From Pseudomarimonas sp964350895 (lineage in GTDB: Bacteria; Pseudomonadota; Gammaproteobacteria; Xanthomonadales; Xanthomonadaceae): a DNA stretch of 25,946 nucleotides. Each line of letters begins with the position of its first letter. The stretch's first letter is position 1. Position numbers and translations under genes: made by a program. Positions 7,350 through 13,281 of the stretch are shown here, piece after piece. The DNA lies in contig CAYGMG010000049.1 of assembly GCA_964350895.1 (NCBI GenBank), positions 1 through 25,946 on the forward strand, given 5' to 3'. Under the pieces are notes generated by a model. It did not search any database, was not told the DNA's origin, and worked only from the letters and a program-made list of their open reading frames with translations.

Positions 7350-7591
7350 CCCACCCCCGTGCGCTGGACCAGCGCTGATCACGACCCCCCGGCCGGATCC
7401 ACAATGCCAGCATACGCCGGCGCCGCGTCCAGTGCAGATGGGGCCTGCAGCGCGATGCGTGGCGCTGCGCTGGTGTGCGCCCGCACCCGCGTTGGCCGCC
7501 CTGAACGTGGCACCACCACGTCCTACGGCGTCCGACTTCGTGCGAACGCACAGCGTAGCAACGCGGGGCACTGGACTTGGTCAGAGGCTCC
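7350..7591. other. Intergenic region upstream of the GGQEF gene
   Basis: No gene was recognised in these 242 bp, although frames stay open because of the high GC. A perfect stem ACGTGG/CCACGT (7505-7510 with 7516-7521, 5-nt loop) lies about 70-85 bp after the end of the next upstream gene on the minus strand. It could contribute to termination or be chance. The promoter of the GGQEF gene presumably lies here but no convincing -35/-10 pair was seen. Confidence 0.35.
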
Positions 7592-7990
7592 CTACTGCCC
7601 GTCCGGCCCGCCGCGCGGGGGAAGATCCAGCCGATAGGTGAAGGCGCCGATCTTCAGCCAGCGCAGGCGCGAGGCGGCGCCATGGTCGATATGCACGCTC
7701 AGGCTGGCCAGCGGCGCCCCGGGGATTTCCGACCAGTGGCCGGCCTCGTCGGCGCCCAGGCCGGTCCAGCGATCCGCCGGCCCGAGCACGGCCTCGACCT
7801 CGGCGCGGCTCATGCCCGCATCAAGGCGCTGCAGGCGGCGCAGGAACGCGAGCTCCTCAGCGTCCATCTTCGCCAGCGCGGCTTCACCGGTGACGCTGAG
7901 CGTCCGCCAGCCGCCGATCGCGGCGACCAGCGCGGCGCCCAGGGCGAGCAGCAGGATCAGGTTTCGCAAAGGGCTTGCGCGCTTGCGCAT
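7592..7990 (-). CDS. Small membrane-anchored protein of unknown function, possibly BamE/SmpA-like fold
   Basis: The product is 132 residues from the ATG at 7990 (a TTG two codons upstream is possible). A single N-terminal membrane segment (LRNLILLLALGAALVAAIGGW) is followed by a periplasmic part. The stretch LDAGMSRAEVEAVLGPADRW resembles the G-M-[ST]-x-x-E-V-x-x-x-L-G motif of SmpA/OmlA/BamE-like small domains, followed by beta-rich sequence (LASLSVHIDHG, LRWLKIGAFTYRLDL). The fold suggestion is a pattern match only, and no lipobox Cys is present. It lies 125 bp after ubiB on the same strand. Confidence 0.65.
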   Translation of the reverse strand: MRKRASPLRNLILLLALGAALVAAIGGWRTLSVTGEAALAKMDAEELAFLRRLQRLDAGMSRAEVEAVLGPADRWTGLGADEAGHWSEIPGAPLASLSVHIDHGAASRLRWLKIGAFTYRLDLPPRGGPDGQ

Positions 7991-8115
7991 GGTCAAACCG
8001 CCGGATTGATCGAGAGAGCGACGAGGCTAACCGCTTGCACTCAGCCGGCGCTGAACCGCGCGCCGTCCGGCGGCTGTCGGCGACCGCAGGGCGCCTTGCT
8101 GCGCGCCAGCTTTGC

Positions 8116-9771
8116 TCAGCTGCGCCGCGGCCAGGCGGCGTAGAAGGCACCGAGCGCGCCCAGCGCAGCAATCCATACCGCGGCCGGCACGCCGAGCAGG
8201 CCCGGGCCGCCGGCTTCCAGCGAATACAGCACCGCGGCAGTTACCATCAGGCCGGTGCCGAGGATCGCGTAGACCGTCTTGCGCTGGCCCTCGCGGCTCG
8301 CCTCGACCAAGGCTTGCAGTTCCACCGAGCGCATGCGGATGCTGTGCTGGCCGTTGGTCTGCTGGACCAGCCACTCGCGGATCAGGCGTGGCATGTCCGG
8401 TGCGTGGGTCATGATCTCGGGCATCCGCTTGCGCAGCTCGCGGCCGAGCTGGGCCGGGCTGTAGCGTTCGCGCAGGATCGACTCCAGCACCGGATGGGCC
8501 ACCGCCCAGATGTCCAGCTGCGGGTCGAGCAGGCGGCCGACGCCCTCGATGTTGAGCAGGGTCTTCTGCAGCAGGATCAGCTGCGGCTGCAGGGTCAGCT
8601 CGTACTGCTGCGCGGTGCGGAACAGCTTGACCACCACCTCGCCCAGCGCGATCTCCGACAGCGGACGGGTGAAGTAGGGCTCGCAGACCGCTCGGGTGGC
8701 CGCCTCCAGTTCTTCGATGCGCACGCTGGCCGGCATCCAGCCCGCCTCAACATGCAGTTCCGCTATGCGCCGGTAGTCGCGCTGGAACATCGCCATGAAG
8801 TTCTCGGCGAGGTAGTACTGATCGCGGGTCGGCAGCTGGCCCATGATCCCGAAGTCGAGCGCGATGAAGCGCGGATTGCCGGGGCTGGTCGGATCAACCC
8901 AGATGTTTCCGGCATGCGCATCGGCATGGAAGAAGTTGTCGCGGAACACCTGGGTGTAGAACACCCGAACGCCCTTGGCGGCCAGGACGCTGCGGTCGAC
9001 GCCGGCGGCGTCCAGCGCCTTGACGTCGTCGCTGGGAATGCCGCGCACCCGCTCGAGCGTCAGCACGCGCTGCGCGCTGTGGCTCCAGTACACCTCGGGG
9101 ACGTAGAGGTCCGGCGAGTCCTTCCAGTTGCGCCGCAGCAGGGAGGCATTGGCGCCCTCGCGCTGCAGGTCCAGCTCGCCCTTGAGGGTGGCTTCGATCT
9201 CGGCAATCACTTCCAGCGGGCGGATCTTCTCGGCCCGTGGATGGTGTCGTGCGGCCAGCTCGGCCAGCGCGCGGAGCAGGGAGATGTCCGCCGCGATCTG
9301 CTTCTCGATGCCCGGGCGCAGCACCTTGACCACCACCTCGCGGCCATCGGCGAGGCTGGCGGCGTGGACCTGAGCAATCGAGGCCGAGGCCAAGGGTGTC
9401 TCGTCGAAGCCGGTGAACAGCTCGCCGACCGGTTTGCCCAGCTCGCTTTCGACGATCCGCCGCGCGTCGCCGCCGTCGAACGGAGCGACTCGGTCCTGCA
9501 GCTGGGCCAGCTCCTCGGCGATGTCTTCCGGCAGCAGGTCGCGGCGGGTCGAGAGCACCTGGCCGAACTTGACGAAGATCGGGCCCAACGCCTGCAGGGC
9601 CATGCGCAGCCGGGCGCCGCGACTGAGCGCGGCGATCTCGCCGCGGGCCTTGGGCACGAAGGGGCGCAGCAGGCGCAGCAGGGGCTCGGCGCCGCTGCCA
9701 TCGAGCAGGGAATCGAGGCGGTAGCGAACCAGCTCGCGGAGGATCCGGGTCGCCCGCAGCAGGCCCCTCAT
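8116..9771 (-). CDS. ubiB: UbiB, ubiquinone biosynthesis ADCK/ABC1-family ATPase
   Basis: UbiB is an atypical protein-kinase-like ATPase needed for coenzyme Q synthesis, membrane-bound through C-terminal helices. The 551-residue protein is of normal length. It shows the KxGQ motif FVKFGQ (K68-Q71), the Ala-rich loop ASAS (128-131) replacing the kinase P-loop, the VVKV lysine (K149), the catalytic-loop motif HADAHAGN (282-289), DFG (306-308) and two C-terminal hydrophobic segments (TVYAILGTGLMVTAAVLYSL and GVPAAVWIAALGALGAFYAAW). The ATG at 9771 overlaps the ubiJ stop by 4 bp, so the two genes are translationally coupled. UbiE, usually in the same cluster in other gammaproteobacteria, is not in the window. 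Confidence 0.95.
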   Translation of the reverse strand: MRGLLRATRILRELVRYRLDSLLDGSGAEPLLRLLRPFVPKARGEIAALSRGARLRMALQALGPIFVKFGQVLSTRRDLLPEDIAEELAQLQDRVAPFDGGDARRIVESELGKPVGELFTGFDETPLASASIAQVHAASLADGREVVVKVLRPGIEKQIAADISLLRALAELAARHHPRAEKIRPLEVIAEIEATLKGELDLQREGANASLLRRNWKDSPDLYVPEVYWSHSAQRVLTLERVRGIPSDDVKALDAAGVDRSVLAAKGVRVFYTQVFRDNFFHADAHAGNIWVDPTSPGNPRFIALDFGIMGQLPTRDQYYLAENFMAMFQRDYRRIAELHVEAGWMPASVRIEELEAATRAVCEPYFTRPLSEIALGEVVVKLFRTAQQYELTLQPQLILLQKTLLNIEGVGRLLDPQLDIWAVAHPVLESILRERYSPAQLGRELRKRMPEIMTHAPDMPRLIREWLVQQTNGQHSIRMRSVELQALVEASREGQRKTVYAILGTGLMVTAAVLYSLEAGGPGLLGVPAAVWIAALGALGAFYAAWPRRS

Positions 9772-10409
9772 CGGCGCGACCCGGCGGGCTCGAGCCGACC
9801 GATTCGGGCCTCGATGCGCTCGACCGCGTCGCGCAGGTCGTCGATGTCATCGAACAGCGCTTCCTGCTCGGCGCGCGAGACCAGGTCGCGGCGTTCCTCG
9901 ACCAGATAGTCGACCGCGCCGCGCGCGGCCTGACCGCCCAGATCGCGCGCCTGCTTCAGCCCGTCGCGCAAGCCGTGGGCGATCTGCACGCCGAGCACCT
10001 CGCCGAACAGCGAACTGAACGCGCCTTCGATATCCGGCTGATAGCTGCTGGCCAGCTTCTGCATCTGCCTTGCCAGTTCGGCGTCGCCGGAGATCCGCAT
10101 CTGCCCTGCCGGCCCCGGGCCAGCGGCGCCGGGGAGCAGGCGCCCAAGCACCGCGCCAAGGGTTGCCTGCAGGGACAGGTCGGGCTCGCCTTGGGTATCC
10201 GCCGGGCCGACCTTCAGCCGGCCCTGGGTCACCTGCAGTGACAGCGCGAGCGGCGGCGAGGCCAGGCGCAGTTCTATACGCCGGCCTTCAAGCCGGACCA
10301 GCGCTGACCGGGTTTCGGGATCGAGGGCGAGCAGCCGGTCGAGTACGGCTTCCAGAGCGCGACCGGCCAGGGGAAGTGCTGCGCGCAGAGGGGACGGGAT
10401 CTGTTCCAT
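9768..10409 (-). CDS. ubiJ: UbiJ-like ubiquinone biosynthesis accessory factor (SCP2 domain)
   Basis: UbiJ is a lipid-binding scaffold of the soluble Ubi complex. The 213-residue product has an SCP2-like N-terminal half (about 20-130; LRLASPPLALSLQVTQGRLKVG, then DLSLQATLGAVLGRLL and MRISGDAELARQMQKL) and a helical C-terminal part ending in a predicted coiled coil (LFDDIDDLRDAVERIEARIGRLE), the arrangement known for UbiJ/YigP. The start is the ATG at 10409; reading further upstream adds nearly 100 residues of low-complexity Ala/Arg sequence with no family match. The 4-bp overlap with ubiB supports the call. Confidence 0.88.
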   Translation of the reverse strand: MEQIPSPLRAALPLAGRALEAVLDRLLALDPETRSALVRLEGRRIELRLASPPLALSLQVTQGRLKVGPADTQGEPDLSLQATLGAVLGRLLPGAAGPGPAGQMRISGDAELARQMQKLASSYQPDIEGAFSSLFGEVLGVQIAHGLRDGLKQARDLGGQAARGAVDYLVEERRDLVSRAEQEALFDDIDDLRDAVERIEARIGRLEPAGSRR

Positions 10410-10480
10410 GCGCGCATTGTAGGCGGCGTGGCCGGGAGCGCGCGTGGACGCGCCGTGGTCCGGCCGACGCGTCGGTTCAG

Positions 10481-11230
10481 TCAGCTGCGCAGCGCTTGCT
10501 GCGGACGCACGTCCTCGCCGCTGCTGCGCCGCGACAGGCCGGCGCGCAGCGCGCGACCCTCGCCGCGTACCAGGCCCTGCGGGCCGGCATGCACGGGCAG
10601 ACCGTCCAGCCAGCGCGACAGCGCGCGCTCGTTCTGCAGCACCGGCACCAGGCTCACCCGGCGTGCCCAGTCCAGCGGCTCGTCGCTCCACACCGCGGTT
10701 GAGCGGACCAGGGCGGCATGTTCGCGGGCGCGGCCGAGCAGATAGCCCGAGGCGCCCTCCGGTCCGGGCGCCGGGACCACGACGACATGCGAGGCGTTGA
10801 GCAGGCCCATCTCCATCGCCGCCACCGACAGCACCTCCTGCAGCGGGCTGCCCTCCATCCCTGGCTGGAAACGCAGCTCATCGTGCGCATCCAGCCAATT
10901 GGCCATGCCGTGCACGTTGCCCAGATGCGACAGGCGCTTGGCGTCGACGATGTCGGCCTGGCGGAAGGCGACGTACAGGCGTCGCGGGCGGCGCCGGTTG
11001 CGCAGCGGGCGCAGGCTGGCCAGGAACTCCATCAGGGCGTCCTCGATCGGCGCCGGATTGGCCCTCGCCAGCGCGCCGCTGAGGTCGGAGAACCACGGCG
11101 CCAGTCCTTCCAGCAGCAGTTCCCACGCCCCGTTGCCGACGCACTGGGTGTCGGCATAGCGCCGGCGCAGCAGGGTATGCAGGGGAAGCTCCGTGTGGCG
11201 CGGAAGGCGCCCGTCAAAATTGCGTGCCAT
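10481..11230 (-). CDS. TIR-like domain protein, apparently without the catalytic glutamate
   Basis: The 249-residue protein has a helical N-terminal part (about 1-75) and a central segment (84-175) that follows the TIR pattern: strand RLYVAFRQAD, helix, the NWLDAHDELRFQPG region, helix with AAMEMGLLNASHVVVVPAP, then GASGYLLGRAREHAAL. This resembles bacterial TIR-like proteins that read EMALLNCSHVIAV...SKWIPYE.GRAK (remembered pattern). In the usual S-x-W-x-x-x-E position it has SGYLLGRAR, so the NADase glutamate seems absent. The C-terminal tail is Arg/Ser rich. The gene is divergent from the ECF sigma gene, with a 22-bp dyad between, and 71 bp upstream of ubiJ. The family assignment is from motif reading alone. 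Confidence 0.55.
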   Translation of the reverse strand: MARNFDGRLPRHTELPLHTLLRRRYADTQCVGNGAWELLLEGLAPWFSDLSGALARANPAPIEDALMEFLASLRPLRNRRRPRRLYVAFRQADIVDAKRLSHLGNVHGMANWLDAHDELRFQPGMEGSPLQEVLSVAAMEMGLLNASHVVVVPAPGPEGASGYLLGRAREHAALVRSTAVWSDEPLDWARRVSLVPVLQNERALSRWLDGLPVHAGPQGLVRGEGRALRAGLSRRSSGEDVRPQQALRS

Positions 11231-11321
11231 GGTGCAGATCCGTTGCCCCGGGCATGGGGGCTCTGGTGTAGAGGTGTCACCAGTGCGGCGTTTCTCCCAC
11301 CCCGGGGCAAAAAATCTTTCG

Positions 11322-11343
11322 TTTGATGGGAAATCCCATCAAA
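11322..11343. promoter_or_regulatory. 22-bp perfect dyad between divergent genes, candidate operator
   Basis: TTTGATGGG (11322-11330) and CCCATCAAA (11335-11343) are exact reverse complements around AAAT. The site lies in the 177-bp divergent gap, 64 bp before the sigma-factor GTG and 91 bp before the start of the TIR-like gene. It is AT-rich in a GC-rich background. It lacks the adjacent T-run expected of a terminator on either strand (a T6 run on the minus strand lies 8 nt past it), so a dimeric-regulator site seems more likely. Confidence 0.5.
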
Positions 11344-11407
11344 TCAGCATGGTTGCGGCTGGCAATGGCCAGTATGCTGGGGGCGTACTCATGACCAGGC
11401 AGGTGTC

Positions 11408-12055
11408 GTGACCGCGGAAAGCAGCAGCGCTCGCGCAGCACGCAGTGCCGGACCCGCGCTTCGCGCGGTCCCGGGGCAGCTGCGTTCCGCGCCCGACTAC
11501 GCGGGTTTGCTGGCCCGGGTGCGGGCCGGCGACCGCGAAGCCGAGACCGCCCTGGTCCTGGCCCTGTCCGAGCCGCTTTCGATGGTCCTGCGCCGGCGTC
11601 TGGGCAGCGATGACCGCTGCGCCGATCTGCAGCAGGACACCCTGCTGACCGTGCTCGAGGCGGCCCGCGCAGGGCGCATTGACGAGCCCAGGGCGCTGGT
11701 CGAGTTCACCCTGGAAACCGCCCGCCGGCTGGCGCTCAATGCCGATCGCAAGCAGTACCGGCAGCGCACCGATGTCGACGCCGAGCTGATCGAGCAAGTG
11801 GCCGACGTCCAGCAGCAGCCGATGCTCGACGCGCTGGATGCCGACGAGCGCCGGCATTGCGTTCGCGCCGTGCTCGCTTCGCTCAGCAACGAGCGTGATC
11901 GGCAGGTGCTGTTCAGTTACTACATCGACGAACAACCAACCGCCCAGGTGCAGGCGCGGTTCGCGCTGGACAGTGTCCAGCTCGGCCGGGTGCTGCATCG
12001 GGCAAGGCAGCGCTTCCTGGCGGTATGGCAGGCACTGCGAGTGGATCCGACCTGA
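11408..12055 (+). CDS. ECF-type RNA polymerase sigma factor
   Basis: The 215-residue protein has a sigma-70 region 2 (about 30-115; DDRCADLQQDTLLTVLEAARAG, then VEFTLETARRLALNADRKQYRQ) and region 4 (about 150-210; VRAVLASLSNERDRQVLFSYYIDEQPTAQVQARFALDSVQLGRVLHRARQRFL, the helix-turn-helix). The start is GTG at 11408 after AGG; an ATG at 11391 is in another frame. The sigma and anti-sigma-like genes are 8 bp apart. A weak promoter-like pair, TGGTTG (11350-11355) and TATGCT (11373-11378) at 17-bp spacing, lies just upstream and the dyad at 11322 lies beyond it. The sequence is divergent from classic stress ECFs and its target genes are unknown; the exported CHAT gene is a natural candidate. Confidence 0.82.
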   Translation: MTAESSSARAARSAGPALRAVPGQLRSAPDYAGLLARVRAGDREAETALVLALSEPLSMVLRRRLGSDDRCADLQQDTLLTVLEAARAGRIDEPRALVEFTLETARRLALNADRKQYRQRTDVDAELIEQVADVQQQPMLDALDADERRHCVRAVLASLSNERDRQVLFSYYIDEQPTAQVQARFALDSVQLGRVLHRARQRFLAVWQALRVDPT

Positions 12056-12063
12056 GGCTAGCG

Positions 12064-12690
12064 ATGATGCTGATTCCCCCACCCGAACTTTCCGATCAGG
12101 ACAACCGCCAGCTGCGTGCCTGGCGACGCGGTGAGCTGGACGATGCGGCCAGCCACGCCTTCGAAACCCGACTGTTTCTGGAGCCCGACCTGCTCCGTGC
12201 GGCCCAGCTCGACCAGGCCCTGCGCGACGGCATGGCCGATCAGGCCCGCGCCGCGCCGCGCCGGCGGCTTCCCGCCCGCGCGCTGGGCGGCCTTGCCCTG
12301 GCCGCGGGGCTTGCCGGGCTTGCCGTATGGCCCCTGCTGCCGCGCTCGCCCGAGACTCTGTCCACCGGCAATATCGAGTGGGTCAGCATCGACGTGCGGC
12401 GCGGCGCCGAGACCCAGATGCTGGTCGCGCCACGGGCCAGCACGCGCCTGCTGGCGCTGGAGATTCCGGCTCCCGAGCAGGGTGAGCTGTTCGACGTCAG
12501 CCTGGTGCCGCAGTCGGGCGGCCATGTGCCGGTCCAGATCAGCCAGCTGAGCGCCGAGGACGGCGTGCTCAGTCTGGCCTTTGAGCGCGGCGCCCTGAGC
12601 GAGGGCAGCTACGCGATTGAAGTGCGCGCCCACGGCAGCCAGGACAGCAGCGCGCCGCTGTCCCGGCTGGACTTCCGCTACCGGCCCTGA
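12064..12690 (+). CDS. Membrane anti-sigma-like protein
   Basis: The 208-residue product is cytoplasmic for about 70 residues (SDQDNRQLRAWRRGELDDAASHAFETRLFLEPDLL, similar in layout to the sigma-binding N-terminus of anti-sigma factors), then crosses the membrane once (about 72-93, ARALGGLALAAGLAGLAVWPLL) and has a beta-rich periplasmic domain (94-208; repeated strand-like segments such as VSIDVRRG and GSYAIEVRAHG). There is no HxxxCxxC zinc motif. The ATG at 12064 has GAGG 6 nt upstream and lies 8 bp after the sigma stop, so the two are almost certainly cotranscribed. The anti-sigma role is inferred from position and topology. Confidence 0.65.
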   Translation: MMLIPPPELSDQDNRQLRAWRRGELDDAASHAFETRLFLEPDLLRAAQLDQALRDGMADQARAAPRRRLPARALGGLALAAGLAGLAVWPLLPRSPETLSTGNIEWVSIDVRRGAETQMLVAPRASTRLLALEIPAPEQGELFDVSLVPQSGGHVPVQISQLSAEDGVLSLAFERGALSEGSYAIEVRAHGSQDSSAPLSRLDFRYRP

Positions 12691-12699
12691 GCGGGCCGG
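12681..12699. terminator. Strong stem-loop at the convergent gene ends
   Basis: CCGGCCC (12681-12687) pairs with GGGCCGG (12693-12699) around TGAGC, spanning the stop codon of the anti-sigma-like gene and followed by a GCCGGCGCCGGC palindrome (12695-12706). It lies between two convergent genes only 18 bp apart. There is no T-run, so factor-independent termination is uncertain. Confidence 0.4.
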
Positions 12700-12708
12700 C
12701 GCCGGCGT

Positions 12709-13119
12709 TCAGTCTTCGCCTTCGTCCGGATCGGTCGCACCACTCTTCGATTGGGTCGTTGCTGCATCCTCTTCATCGTCGAGGCCGACCAGCTCCAGCC
12801 ACCAATCCAGCACGCCTTCGCTGCTGGTGGACGAGTTCGACCCCGCCGGCGCGCCCTGGCCCACATCGGCGAGGGCCAGGCCCGAGGCGCACAGGCCGAG
12901 TACCATCGCCAGCAGGATCGCCAGCGGTCGCTTGCCGCCGCTCATGAGCGTGCTTGCACGGCGCTCCTGGTCGAGCAGGCGCGGATTGAAGAACAGTTCG
13001 CGTTCCCAGCCCTGCTGCTCGTTCGACTGGCGCGACGGCGAGGCCAGGGGGTGGTTGCCGAGCGTGGCATTCGGGTTCTGCGCGGGGGATGAGGCCAGGA
13101 CGCTGTGGTTCGAGGACAT
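12709..13119 (-). CDS. Small membrane or exported protein of unknown function
   Basis: The product is 136 residues from the ATG at 13119, which has GGAGAG at good spacing. The first 58 residues are polar (NHSVLASSPAQNPNATLG, then WERELFFNPRLLDQERRAS). A hydrophobic stretch follows (about 64-85, KRPLAILLAMVLGLCASGLALA), then a short tail with WWLELVGLDDEEDAA and an acidic end. An internal ATG at 12945 would make this stretch a standard signal peptide of a 78-residue exported protein, but its ribosome site is poor. No family was recognised. It lies 162 bp after the CHAT gene on the same strand and converges on the anti-sigma-like gene, so it is probably part of this accessory group. Confidence 0.6.
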   Translation of the reverse strand: MSSNHSVLASSPAQNPNATLGNHPLASPSRQSNEQQGWERELFFNPRLLDQERRASTLMSGGKRPLAILLAMVLGLCASGLALADVGQGAPAGSNSSTSSEGVLDWWLELVGLDDEEDAATTQSKSGATDPDEGED

Positions 13120-13139
13120 GACGCGACTCTCCGGGGCAT

Positions 13140-13156
13140 GCCACCGGAATGGTGGC
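13140..13156 (-). promoter_or_regulatory. Hairpin in the leader of the small membrane-protein gene
   Basis: GCCACC (13140-13145) and GGTGGC (13151-13156) form a perfect stem around GGAAT, 20 bp upstream of the ATG at 13119 and downstream of the CHAT stop. It may terminate CHAT transcription partly or shape the leader of the next gene. The rest of the 162-bp gap shows no gene. Confidence 0.35.
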
Positions 13157-13281
13157 TTCGAAGACTCTAGGTGTCCCCTGAGCGCCGGTTCTCGCACCTT
13201 GCCCACGGCAGTGGGAAGGGCAGTAGCGCGGCCGGCCTGGCCGCCGCATGGGCGCAACACCCGCAATTTGATCGTGCCGGC

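Noticed and set aside
7350..7571. N-terminal extension of the GGQEF protein by 74 residues
   Set aside because: No recognisable domain, Ala/Gly/Arg-rich, and a good purine-rich site precedes the ATG at 7349.
7975..9909. A 644-codon open frame on the plus strand
   Set aside because: It is antisense to ubiB and ubiJ, which have full motif sets; its composition is typical of a reverse-strand shadow.
10410..10691. N-terminal extension of UbiJ
   Set aside because: It runs into the TIR-like gene, is low-complexity, and the UbiJ family begins at the chosen ATG.
11322..11343. The dyad as an intrinsic terminator
   Set aside because: The arms are AT-rich, it lies between divergent starts rather than at gene ends, and no adjacent T-run follows on either strand.
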